From Actinomyces sp. ICM47 (GTDB taxonomy: Bacteria; Actinomycetota; Actinomycetes; Actinomycetales; Actinomycetaceae), in contig NZ_ALCA01000002.1 of the NCBI RefSeq assembly GCF_000278725.1, forward strand, positions 1 through 8,238: 8,238 nucleotides of DNA, written 5' to 3'. Positions 1-6,630 of the stretch are shown here, one piece after another (position 1 is the first letter of the stretch; every line of letters starts with the position of its first letter). A program made the position numbers and the translations under genes. The notes beneath the pieces are model-generated. The model saw only the letters and a list, made by a program, of their open reading frames with translations. It was not told the DNA's origin and did no database searches.

Positions 1-154
1 CGTCGCCGGACGAGGCCGGGGCAGCCTCGTCGATCAGCGCGCGCAGGCGCGGGGCGAGGTCTCGCGCGGCCTCGTCGGGAGCGAGGGACACGGGGACGGT
101 GACCCGTATTCCCCCGCCCGGAACCCCTGCGGACGCGCCCGCCTGGCCGCTCAT
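1..154 (-). CDS. 5' part of an unrecognised protein, third gene of the thiamine-uptake operon (partial)
   Basis: An open frame starts with ATG at 154 and remains open to the left edge, giving 51 visible residues beginning MSGQAGASAGVPGGG. The ATG overlaps the TGA of the upstream ATPase/permease gene in an ATGA arrangement, and GGTGGG lies a few bases upstream inside that gene, so translational coupling is likely. After a Gly/Ala-rich start comes a short beta-like stretch (IRVTVPVSLAP) and an amphipathic helix rich in Ala, Arg and Asp. I do not recognise the family from this fragment. Its place behind a TPP-controlled ECF transporter suggests a role in thiamine or pyrimidine metabolism, but that is only context. 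The start and frame are fairly well supported; the function is unknown. Confidence 0.55.
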   Translation of the reverse strand, partial: MSGQAGASAGVPGGGIRVTVPVSLAPDEAARDLAPRLRALIDEAAPASSGD

Positions 155-2706
155 CGGCCCACCAGCGCGAAGGTGCCGGCCCAGACGCTGACCGTCAGCG
201 CGATGGTGGGAACGGCGATGGCGACCGCCATGAGGGCCGCGTCGGCGGCGCGCAGGCGCGAGGGACGCGCCCAGGTGCGCGCGCGGGAAGCGCCGAACCC
301 TCGAGCTTCCATCGTGGTCGCGAGCTTGCCGGAGCGTCGCAGCGCAAACACGAGCAGCGAGAAGGAGCCGCGCAGGAAGGAGCGGATGCGCGAGGCGTCG
401 CCCACGCCTCGGGCGCGGCGGGCTCGTTCGAGGGCCTTCCAGTCGGCGGCCATCAGCGAGGTCATGCGTGCGCCCGCAAGCGCGGCCAGCACCGGCCGGG
501 CGGGCAAGTGCAGGATCTGCGCGAGGCCATCGCCCATGTCGGTCGGGTCGATGCGGTCGAGCAGGGCGATGGCAGGGATGACGAGTGCGCACATGCGCAG
601 GGCAATGCCGAGGGCCAGCCACATCGAGTGGTCGGAAATCGCAGCGGGCCCAAAAGACCAATAGACGCGCCCGCCGGGCGCGGCGTAGAGCAACATCGAG
701 AGGGCACCGAGCGGCGCGGCGACGAGCAGCGGCGTCGCTTTGAGGAAGAAGCTGCGCGCCGACACGCCCGACAGGGGGATGAGAGCCAGCTCGAGTGCGA
801 GCGCCACCCCCGCGCTGACGGGGTCGATGGTGGCGAGCAGCGGCGTGGTCGCCACCAGGAGGGCGAGCACGCGGGCAACGGGATTCGTGCGGGTCAGGAG
901 GCCACGCCGGGGCGTGCGACCCGAGGCTGGCGCACCCATCCGTGTGGCACCGGCGGTCGCCGCACTGGCAGGCGCCTCGCCCGCAGGCGTGTCGCCCGCA
1001 GGCGCCTCGGTACCCATCGTGTTGCCGTTCGCCGCCGCGTCGGCGCTGTCGCCAGATTCCGACCCAATACTCGTGCGGGACGCGCAACCCGAGTCGGCCT
1101 CGTCAAGTGGGGAGGCGAGCGCGGACTCAGCGCAACCGCGCGACTCTCCCCCGCCTCGGCTCCCGAGCGACCCCAGGTCGACGACGCGCTGGCCCATCGC
1201 GGCCACGAACGCGGGGTCGTGCGTGATCGACACCAGGGTGACGCCACGCGCGAGGGCGGCGCGCAGGAGGCGCACAAGGCCCAGCCACGTGCCGCGGTCC
1301 TGCCCGAAGGTCGGCTCGTCGAGGATGAGCAGCTCGGGGGCACTGATGAGCGCGGTCGCCACCGACAGGCGGCGTTTCTCGCCGCCGGAGAGCGTCATGG
1401 GGTTGGCGCGCGCGAGTTTGGTGAGGCCCAGGGCCTCCATGTGTTCCTCGACGAGGGGCGTGATCTCCTCCTCGCTCATGCCGGCCGCGCGCGGGCCGAT
1501 GGCGAGTTCCTCGGCGACGGTGGAGGCCAGGAACTGGTACTCGGGTTCCTGAAAGACCATCGACATGCGGCCCAGCAGCTGCTTGCTGCTCCACTCGTGG
1601 GGGTCACCGCGCGTGCCGTCGGAGGTCTCGACCTCGACCGTACCCGCGATGGGTTTGAGGAGGCCCGCGAGGGTGAGCGCAAAGGTGGACTTGCCCGCGC
1701 CGTTAGCACCCACAATGCAGGTGGACACGCCGCGCTCGAGCGTCAGGTTGATGCCGCTGCGCACGGGGGCATCCTGGTCGTAGCCGATCGTCAGGTCGGT
1801 GACGCGGGCGATGGGGGCAGCTTCGGACGAGGCCGGGACGGGCTCGGGCGCGGGGCCAACCTCGGCAGCCACGTCGTCCCCGGGCAGCCAGATACCGCGC
1901 TCGCGCAGGGCCTCTCCCTGTTCCTCGAGGACCTGCCTCAGGGGGCCGTCGGCGGCGATGCGACCGTCGGCCACCACAATGACGCGATCCACGAGGGAAG
2001 CCCACACGTCCACGCGGTGCTCAACAACCACCAGGGTCGCGCCCGTGCGTTCCGCAACGGAGGCGACGACGTCGCGCACCTCGGCGACGCCACTAGGATC
2101 CAGGTTCGCGGTCGGCTCGTCTAGGAGCAGCAGACCCGGACCCATCGCAAGGATCGACGCGAGCGCCAGGCGCTGCTTCTGCCCGCCCGACAGCTCCGTC
2201 GTCGAATGATCAAGGGGCACGTCCAAGCCCACCGCGCTCAGGGATTCCTCCACACGAGGCCAGATCTCCTCGCGAGGAACCCCCAGATTCTCCATGCCGA
2301 AGGCCACGTCATCGCCCACGCGAGCCAGCACCACCTGGGCCTCGGGGTCCTGCATAAGCAGGCCCACGCGGCCCCTGGCATCCGCCGGGGACACGCCGTC
2401 CACCGTGAGCGAACCCGAGGCCTCGCCCTCCTCAGCACCGCCCAGCAGGCCCGCCAAGCCACCCATCAGCGTCGACTTGCCCGAGCCAGACGGCCCGAGC
2501 ACCAGCACGCGCTCACCCGGCGCAATATCGAGATCAACATCCGACAGCGCGGCGTTCTTACGCCCAGCGTGACGCCATCCCCATCCGCGCGCGCGCACGC
2601 GCGCGCCCGTCCCCTCACCCAGCGGCACCTGGCCATCCGGGGAGGACACGGAGCGGGAGAAGGCGGAGGAGGCCTCGTTCATGGAGCGGGAATCAGACAA
2701 GCTCAC
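151..2706 (-). CDS. Fused ECF transporter subunit: two ATPase domains plus EcfT transmembrane domain (A-A-T)
   Basis: This 851-residue protein is the energizing module of an energy-coupling-factor importer. ATPase 1 has Walker A GPSGSGKST (71-79), Q-loop around Q119, signature LSGGQ (172-176), Walker B LLLLDEP (192-198) and switch His230. ATPase 2 has Walker A GANGAGKST (333-341), Q386, signature LSGGE (439-443), Walker B LLILDEP (459-465) and His496. A hydrophilic Ala/Gly/Ser/Pro linker (about 512-600) leads to an EcfT domain with several membrane segments (about 608-720 and 822-848). Its coupling region carries the two expected Ala-Arg-Gly motifs (RRARG near 763-767 and EARGFG near 800-805). 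In Bacillus YkoD (A-A) and YkoC (T) are separate; here they are one chain. The GTG start at 2706 overlaps ykoE by 14 bp; an ATG at codon 9 is a possible alternative. All catalytic motifs are intact. Thiamine or HMP specificity is inferred from the YkoE partner and the riboswitch. Confidence 0.93.
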   Translation of the reverse strand: MSLSDSRSMNEASSAFSRSVSSPDGQVPLGEGTGARVRARGWGWRHAGRKNAALSDVDLDIAPGERVLVLGPSGSGKSTLMGGLAGLLGGAEEGEASGSLTVDGVSPADARGRVGLLMQDPEAQVVLARVGDDVAFGMENLGVPREEIWPRVEESLSAVGLDVPLDHSTTELSGGQKQRLALASILAMGPGLLLLDEPTANLDPSGVAEVRDVVASVAERTGATLVVVEHRVDVWASLVDRVIVVADGRIAADGPLRQVLEEQGEALRERGIWLPGDDVAAEVGPAPEPVPASSEAAPIARVTDLTIGYDQDAPVRSGINLTLERGVSTCIVGANGAGKSTFALTLAGLLKPIAGTVEVETSDGTRGDPHEWSSKQLLGRMSMVFQEPEYQFLASTVAEELAIGPRAAGMSEEEITPLVEEHMEALGLTKLARANPMTLSGGEKRRLSVATALISAPELLILDEPTFGQDRGTWLGLVRLLRAALARGVTLVSITHDPAFVAAMGQRVVDLGSLGSRGGGESRGCAESALASPLDEADSGCASRTSIGSESGDSADAAANGNTMGTEAPAGDTPAGEAPASAATAGATRMGAPASGRTPRRGLLTRTNPVARVLALLVATTPLLATIDPVSAGVALALELALIPLSGVSARSFFLKATPLLVAAPLGALSMLLYAAPGGRVYWSFGPAAISDHSMWLALGIALRMCALVIPAIALLDRIDPTDMGDGLAQILHLPARPVLAALAGARMTSLMAADWKALERARRARGVGDASRIRSFLRGSFSLLVFALRRSGKLATTMEARGFGASRARTWARPSRLRAADAALMAVAIAVPTIALTVSVWAGTFALVGR
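964..1008 (-). repeat. Three 15-bp tandem units in the interdomain linker
   Basis: Three adjacent 15-bp units, each around the core GCAGGCG, occur at 964-978, 979-993 and 994-1008. On the coding strand they give a Pro-Ala-Gly-Glu/Asp-type pentapeptide repeat in the linker between ATPase 2 and the EcfT domain. It looks like a slippage-prone, unstructured spacer. Confidence 0.6.
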
Positions 2707-3289
2707 GCGCTCCGCGTCCCGAAGCGAAACGATCCAACGCGCCCGTCTTTGCCAGCGCGTTCGTCAGCGCCCACGCGAGGACGCCGGCCAAAACGATGCC
2801 CGAGGCCACGCCGGACACCAAGTAAATGGCGTTGTAGAGCGGACCCTTCGCGAGGTGGCCGGAGAGGAAAAGCTCAAGGACCCACTCGCAGACGAAGGAC
2901 AGCGCGCCCGCGGCGGCAGCCACCCACACGCTGAAACGGCGGTAGGCAAAAAGCGCGAAAACAATCTCAGCACCGATGCCCTGTGCAAGGCCCGAATACA
3001 GCGTCTCGACCGCCCACTGCGAACCCAGACCCATGGAGACGGTGGCGGCCACCAGCTCGACGAAGAGCGCGGAACCAGGCTTGCGGATGATGTAGCCGCC
3101 GAGCGTGCCGCCCAGCAGCCACACGCCCGTCACCAGACCGCCGAGACCTGGCGCAATCGCCTTGAGGGCCTCGTAGCCCGCGTAACCCACCTGGTTCCAC
3201 GCGACGAAAATGAGGCCGCACGCGACGCCCAGGACAGCGGCGGTGACAATATCGATGACCCTCCAGCGGAGGGAAACAGTGGTTGCCAT
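2693..3289 (-). CDS. ykoE: ECF transporter S component, YkoE family (thiamine/HMP binding)
   Basis: This 198-residue hydrophobic protein has about five to six membrane segments and is the substrate-binding S subunit of an ECF importer. The opening (RWRVIDIVTAAVLGVACGLIF), the GLGGLVTGVWLLGGTLGG segment and the KPGSALFVELVAA segment are typical of the YkoE family, which is linked to uptake of thiamine or hydroxymethylpyrimidine. The ATG at 3289 has GGGAG at 3299-3303, nine bases upstream, so this start is well supported. The gene sits directly under a TPP riboswitch and overlaps the fused A-A-T gene by 14 bp, which fits one operon. The C-terminal tail (after about residue 182) is polar and probably cytoplasmic. 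Whether thiamine itself or HMP is the main substrate cannot be read from the sequence. Confidence 0.9.
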   Translation of the reverse strand: MATTVSLRWRVIDIVTAAVLGVACGLIFVAWNQVGYAGYEALKAIAPGLGGLVTGVWLLGGTLGGYIIRKPGSALFVELVAATVSMGLGSQWAVETLYSGLAQGIGAEIVFALFAYRRFSVWVAAAAGALSFVCEWVLELFLSGHLAKGPLYNAIYLVSGVASGIVLAGVLAWALTNALAKTGALDRFASGRGARELV

Positions 3290-3298
3290 GCGACAATA

Positions 3299-3332
3299 CT
3301 CCCTTCGTGATGCACGGCGGCCACGAGGGAAG
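3299..3332 (-). promoter_or_regulatory. Shine-Dalgarno / anti-Shine-Dalgarno pair of the riboswitch expression platform
   Basis: On the minus strand CACGAAGGGAG (3299-3309) contains the ykoE ribosome-binding site. It is complementary to CTTCCCTCGTG (3322-3332) with one mismatch and one G-U pair, separated by 12 bases. Just upstream, GGAAG at the end of the aptamer can pair with the CTTCC of the anti-SD. A translational switch in which TPP binding frees the anti-SD to mask the ribosome-binding site is a reasonable reading, but the folding was done by eye. Confidence 0.5.
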
Positions 3333-3413
3333 AGCCTTCCTACGCCGGTATGATCCGGATCAGGTTCTACGGTCGGGGATGGTCCCCTCTCAGCTCGCGT
3401 CGAGCTCCCGTGG
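3321..3413 (-). ncRNA. TPP (thiamine pyrophosphate) riboswitch
   Basis: Read on the minus strand this carries the conserved TPP aptamer landmarks in order: GGGAGC, CTGAGA (complement of 3388-3393), a GGGG-ACCA-TCCCC side hairpin, ACCTGATC (complement of 3358-3365), then CCGGATCATACCGG and GCGTAGGAA. CCACG (3409-3413) and CGTGG (3321-3325) can close the outer helix, although the exact P1 register is uncertain. It lies 32 bases upstream of the ykoE start, so it should repress thiamine-precursor uptake when TPP is plentiful. No U-tract terminator follows, which favours translational over transcriptional control. Confidence 0.93.
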
Positions 3414-3423
3414 CACAGTAGTG

Positions 3424-3429
3424 AGCATA
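3424..3429 (-). promoter_or_regulatory. Candidate -10 element for the ykoE operon
   Basis: TATGCT on the minus strand lies about 11 bases upstream of the riboswitch outer helix, which would start the transcript just before the aptamer. No good -35 is visible at 17 bases. Only 36 bp separate the cycA-like stop codon from the riboswitch, and no terminator is visible there, so readthrough from the permease gene is also possible. Confidence 0.35.
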
Positions 3430-3449
3430 GTCACCTAGTATTTATCACG

Positions 3450-4922
3450 CTACTCATGCAGGTGAGGCCCCTGACGGGGACCCTCGCCCGTACCACCGTC
3501 GCCCAGGACGCCGCGCGCCGCACGACGCAGCAGGAAATGACGGTTCGCGAAGGCCGCGCCCACGATGAACGCGATCCACACCAGGGAATAGACGAGGCCG
3601 GGGCGCGTATCGTCCCACATCGCCAGAATGACGCCCATGGCCCCCATGAACGCCAAGACCACCCACGCGCCAACGGCACCGCCGGGGGACTTGAAGTGCG
3701 ATTCCTTATGCAGGTGGGGACGCTTGCGCAGATAGACCAGGTAGGAGACGACGATGACGACCCACACGCCCATGAAGAGGGTGGCCGACACCGAGGTCAC
3801 CAGCGTAAAGGCCGCGGAGATCGAGCCGCCCGTCGCCATGATGACAATAGCCGTCAGCAGGCACACGCAGGACAAGAACAGGGCGTTGAGGGGCACGTGA
3901 TGCTTCGAGAGGCGCGCGAAAATGCCGGGTGCCTGCTCCTGGCGGGCCAGACCGTAGAGCATGCGCGACGTCGAGTAGATACCCGAGTTCGCGCTGGACG
4001 CTGCCGAGGAGAGCACGACCAGGTTAACGATCGTGGCTGCCGCACCCAGGCCCGTCAGGGAGAACATCGTGACGAAGGGGGACTTCTCCGGGCTCACCTG
4101 ATCCCAGGGGGTCACCATCATGATGGCCGCGAGGGCCGCCACGTAGAAGAGCATGATGCGCACAGGAATCGAGTTGACAGCCTTGGGGAGAGTGGTGTCC
4201 GGGTCATCGGTCTCGGCGACCGTCGTGCCCACCATCTCGATACCAATGAAGGCGAAAAGCGCGATCTGGAAGCCACCCAGGAAGCCGGTGAATCCGTTGG
4301 GGAAGAAGCCTCCGTGGCTCCACAGGTTCGAGACGGCTGCGGCCGTCCCTTCCTCGTCGACCGTGCCCATGGCGACCATACCGAAGCCGACGACGACTAG
4401 GGCGATGATCGCGACGATCTTAACGAGCGCGAACCAGAATTCGGTCTCGCCGAAAGCCTTGACCGTCATCGCGTTGAGGGCAAAAAGCAGCAGGGTCGTA
4501 GCGGTGATGGGGATCCACGGGGACAGATTCGGCCACCAGAAGTGCGTGTAACCGGTGATGGCGATCATGTCGGCGACGCCGGTGACAACCCAACACGCCC
4601 AGTACGTCCACCCCGTCACGAAGCCTGCCCACGGGCCGATCAGGTCGCGCGCGATGTCCGCGAAGGTCGCGTACTTGCGATCCGACAGGAGCAGCTCGCC
4701 GAGCGTGCGCATAAACAGGAACAGGACAGCACCGATGATCATGTAGACCAACAGGATCGACGGACCCGCGACAGAGATCGTCTTGCCCGAACCCATGAAC
4801 AGGCCCGTCCCGATTGCACCGCCGATCGCAATCAGCTGAATATGGCGATTCTTCAGGTTTCGCTGGAGCTTTTCGCCGCCCCCTTGCCGGGCTTCATCAT
4901 GCACGACTGGCTCGCTGCTCAT
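3450..4922 (-). CDS. cycA: Amino-acid permease of the AAT/APC family, CycA-like (D-Ser/D-Ala/Gly type)
   Basis: With the start placed at 4922 this is a 490-residue, twelve-segment membrane permease. The N-terminus RNLKNRHIQLIAIGGAIGTG (about 21-40) followed by LFMGSGKTIS, the WTYWACWVVTGVADMIAITGY segment, SSAASSANSGIYSTSRMLYG and the RKRPHLHKES stretch match E. coli CycA closely, which imports D-alanine, D-serine and glycine by proton symport. The frame is open 60 codons further upstream, but that extension is Arg/Cys-rich and foreign to the family. The ATG at 4922 has AAAGGA a few bases upstream, so I chose it. A Gly-rich tail ends GPHLHE. Substrate is by family similarity only; other neutral amino acids are possible. 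It is transcribed in the same direction as the thiamine operon and divergently from the DUF2218 gene. Confidence 0.9.
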   Translation of the reverse strand: MSSEPVVHDEARQGGGEKLQRNLKNRHIQLIAIGGAIGTGLFMGSGKTISVAGPSILLVYMIIGAVLFLFMRTLGELLLSDRKYATFADIARDLIGPWAGFVTGWTYWACWVVTGVADMIAITGYTHFWWPNLSPWIPITATTLLLFALNAMTVKAFGETEFWFALVKIVAIIALVVVGFGMVAMGTVDEEGTAAAVSNLWSHGGFFPNGFTGFLGGFQIALFAFIGIEMVGTTVAETDDPDTTLPKAVNSIPVRIMLFYVAALAAIMMVTPWDQVSPEKSPFVTMFSLTGLGAAATIVNLVVLSSAASSANSGIYSTSRMLYGLARQEQAPGIFARLSKHHVPLNALFLSCVCLLTAIVIMATGGSISAAFTLVTSVSATLFMGVWVVIVVSYLVYLRKRPHLHKESHFKSPGGAVGAWVVLAFMGAMGVILAMWDDTRPGLVYSLVWIAFIVGAAFANRHFLLRRAARGVLGDGGTGEGPRQGPHLHE

Positions 4923-4943
4923 TCGTTTTCCTTTCCGCCGGAT

Positions 4944-4959
4944 GCCGCCCGCGGGCGGC
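4944..4959 (-). promoter_or_regulatory. GC-only palindrome in the cycA leader
   Basis: GCCGCCCGCGGGCGGC is a perfect 16-bp palindrome 22 bases upstream of the cycA start. On the minus strand it is followed by CCGGCGG and then AAAGGA, so the GGCGG beside the ribosome-binding site could alternatively pair with the left arm. It could be a leader hairpin or a protein site; no function is shown. I see no convincing promoter hexamers in the rest of 4923-5116. Confidence 0.4.
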
Positions 4960-5103
4960 GTTTTGCACGGTCTTTGCGTGCGCGCGGAGCACACTTGACC
5001 CTCCAACGCTACCGCACCGGCCCGCCCGCGACCGAATTCAGGTGTCGCACGGCACGCCCCGAGCACTTTGAAGCCGCTGCTGCGCACAAAACAACCATGC
5101 AAG

Positions 5104-5122
5104 TTAGGTTAGGCTCATGAAT
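5104..5122 (+). promoter_or_regulatory. IdeR/DtxR-like iron box, left part only
   Basis: The 12 bases TTAGGTTAGGCT match the left part of the IdeR/DtxR consensus TTAGGTTAGGCTAACCTAA exactly; the right half is poor (14 of 19 overall). The site spans the ATG of the DUF2218 gene. TAGGTT at 5105-5110 would sit at -12 to -7 of a leaderless transcript starting at that ATG. A role in iron-dependent repression is an inference. Confidence 0.45.
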
Positions 5123-5662
5123 CTTTCTGCGACGCCCGCTCCCCATTCCTCGAACGAGGCCCCGGCTGCCTGCGGCGGTCCGAGTGGCTCCACACCCCAG
5201 CCCCCCGCGGGGGAATCCACCGCGGTCGCGCCTGCCCCGGCCTCGTTCCCCCTGGCCTCCACGGCGAGCGTGCCCACGCAGCGCGCGGCGCGTTACGGCA
5301 AGCAGCTCGTAACGCACATGGCACACAAGGTCACCGGCGAATGGAACGAGTCATCCGACAGCGGTTACCTCCTCTTTGACCGCGAGGGTCCCGCAGTCGG
5401 ACGCTTCGACGTGAGCGCAATGCCGTCGGCACTGGTTCTTGAGCTGCGCACGACCCCCGAGCGCGCTGATCACCTCGAGCACGTCGCGGGCATTCACCTG
5501 GCGCGATTCGGCGTGCGCGACGCCCTGACCATCTCGTGGCGGCGCACCGACGGCAGCGCCGGCACCACGCAGGGTCCCCTCACTGCCGCCGACATAGAGG
5601 CCCACACCCACGCAAAGAAAGCAGCCCGCGAGGCGACGCGCGAGACCGGACAAGCGGAGTAG
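5117..5662 (+). CDS. DUF2218 domain protein, possibly iron-regulated
   Basis: This 181-residue protein has a low-complexity Pro/Ala/Ser-rich head (about 1-48) followed by a DUF2218 domain (about 49-143). The family signature is visible: ASVPTQRAARYGKQLVTHMAHK, a central FDVSAMPSALVLELRTTPE stretch, and ARFGVRDALTISWRR. The tail (about 158-181) is a charged helix. DUF2218 has no established biochemical role; such genes are often found near siderophore-interacting or iron-uptake genes, which would agree with the iron-box-like sequence over the start. The ATG at 5117 is the first start after an in-frame stop at 5105-5107. There is only a weak AGG upstream, so translation may be leaderless. The head could be dispensable, with the true start further in, but no better start codon is evident. 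Confidence 0.8.
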   Translation: MNLSATPAPHSSNEAPAACGGPSGSTPQPPAGESTAVAPAPASFPLASTASVPTQRAARYGKQLVTHMAHKVTGEWNESSDSGYLLFDREGPAVGRFDVSAMPSALVLELRTTPERADHLEHVAGIHLARFGVRDALTISWRRTDGSAGTTQGPLTAADIEAHTHAKKAAREATRETGQAE

Positions 5663-5683
5663 TCGCGGCGCTCACCGCGGACT
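5661..5683 (+). terminator. Hairpin directly after the DUF2218 stop
   Basis: AGTCGCGG (5661-5668) and CCGCGGACT (5675-5683) pair with one bulged base around a six-base loop. It overlaps the stop codon and lacks a U tract, as is common in actinobacteria. The terminator role is plausible but unproven. Confidence 0.35.
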
Positions 5684-5812
5684 AGGCGCGGCAGGACACC
5701 CAAGCACGGTACGCGCGACGCTAGACCGGGCACGTGCCAGAGCAGGCATGCATCAAAGCACACACGACGATGCACGCAACAACCGGGCACGCAGCAGCGT
5801 AGGCCCGGCAGG

Positions 5813-5928
5813 TCCATCAATTCCACATGCAATTCCCCGATGGCCGGACGCGTTAGCATCTCAAAAACCGCAGAATTCCAACGTTCTGACTTCAAAAGTT
5901 GAAGCAGGCACAGGGGAATTGCATGCGA
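5813..5928. repeat. 116-bp structured element, copy 1
   Basis: This aligns without gaps to 6190-6305 with 22 differences in 116 (about 81% identity). It is bounded by a perfect 13-bp inverted repeat: CATGCAATTCCCC (5826-5838) and GGGGAATTGCATG (5913-5925). Inside lies the hairpin CTTCAA-AAG-TTGAAG (5890-5904). Differences between copies do not follow codon periodicity, and no open frame covers it, so it is probably a structured RNA/DNA element or a small non-autonomous mobile element. No transposase-like ORF is inside. Confidence 0.75.
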
Positions 5929-6012
5929 AATTTCGGGGACACACCCAAGCCCACGCGTATCAATACGAGTCACGCAGAGATCCGCATCGGAAACGGTTCA
6001 CCACTGCAGGGC

Positions 6013-6112
6013 GTTGCACTAGTTAGGGAGCATTACCCCAGTTAGGGAGCATTACACTACCTGGGAACTGGTGTAATACCCAGCTAAATGGTGTAACACC
6101 ACTTAGCAACAA
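6013..6112. repeat. Palindromic repeat cluster 1 (arm-spacer-arm)
   Basis: The left arm contains two tandem 19-bp units, AGTTAGGGAGCATTACCCC (6021-6039) and AGTTAGGGAGCATTACACT (6040-6058). The right arm, in opposite orientation, contains TGTAATACCCAGCTAAATGG (6072-6091) followed by TGTAACACCACTTAGCAAC (6092-6110). The arms diverge from a centre near 6064. The organisation resembles inward-facing ends of insertion elements or tandem protein-binding sites; the function is unknown. Confidence 0.6.
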
Positions 6113-6189
6113 GCTAGGCCGCGGCCGGCTTCTGGCGCCCCATTGCTAAAACGACCCGCGCCCTACGCCACGCCACCACCGTCCGAACA

Positions 6190-6305
6190 TTCACCAATTC
6201 CGCACGTAATTCCCTGAAGGCCTGACGCATCAACGCCTCAAAAACCGCATGATTTCAACGTTCTGACTTAAAAAGTTGAAACACTCTCAAGGGAATTGCA
6301 TGCGA
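6190..6305. repeat. 116-bp structured element, copy 2
   Basis: This is the second copy of the element at 5813-5928, starting 377 bp downstream of the first. The terminal inverted repeat persists as CACGTAATTCCCT / AGGGAATTGCATG with one mismatch and one G-U pair. The innermost pair changes from C-G in copy 1 to T-A here, a compensatory change that supports base pairing. An inner stem TTTCAAC / GTTGAAA (6252-6258 and 6275-6281) is perfect in this copy. Confidence 0.75.
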
Positions 6306-6380
6306 CGTTGAAAAGGGACGCACAATCAGGGGAGCATCGCACCTCTTACTGGGATCCTGAGCGACGCCGCCGGAGGCTCT

Positions 6381-6457
6381 GCACTAGTTAGGGAGCATTA
6401 CACCGTCTCCCAGCTAGTCAATGCTCCCTAAACAGTGCAACACCACTGAGGAACAAG
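6381..6457. repeat. Palindromic repeat cluster 2 (arm-spacer-arm)
   Basis: GCACTAGTTAGGGAGCATTAC (6381-6401) is followed after 15 bases by its near-complement GTCAATGCTCCCTAA + ACAGTGC (6417-6438), then by CAACACCACTGAGGAACAAG (6438-6457), which resembles the end of cluster 1. It sits about 365 bp downstream of the matching motif in cluster 1, so element plus cluster appears duplicated as one unit of roughly 370 bp. Confidence 0.6.
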
Positions 6458-6489
6458 TCCAAACACGGCGGGACGACTATCGAGGCAAA

Positions 6490-6560
6490 CAATGCACCAC
6501 TTGGGCAGGTACTACACTACCTAGCGCACCGCACCACTTGCTAGCTAGTGCACTGTTCCC
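6490..6560. repeat. Degenerate palindromic cluster 3
   Basis: GCACCACTTG occurs at 6494-6503 and again at 6531-6540. The minus strand from 6516 reads TGTAGTACCTGCCCAAGTGG then TGCATTG, with the same 19-20 bp spacing as the arms of clusters 1 and 2. The match is weak and the right arm is poorly preserved. Confidence 0.3.
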
Positions 6561-6630
6561 CTCAATGGCGCAACGCTTCGGAGTCACAAGTTCCACCATG
6601 GTTCGCGCAGCAACTCCCACACCCGGCACT

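Noticed and set aside
508..2124. Long plus-strand open frame of 538 codons opposite the ECF fusion gene
   Set aside because: It is very rich in Arg, Gly, His and Glu, has no recognisable domain, and lies antisense to a gene with all ABC motifs intact. It is an artefact of high GC content.
3456..4400. Plus-strand open frame of 314 codons opposite the permease gene
   Set aside because: It has a low-complexity Arg/His/Asp/Gly composition, no domain, and lies antisense to a clear CycA-like permease.
4923..5102. N-terminal extension of the permease to a start at 5102
   Set aside because: The extra 60 residues are Arg/Cys-rich and absent from the family, while a good ribosome-binding site precedes the ATG at 4922.
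5729..5738. GGCACGTGCC palindrome
   Set aside because: A 10-bp GC palindrome is expected by chance in this composition, and nothing nearby supports a role.
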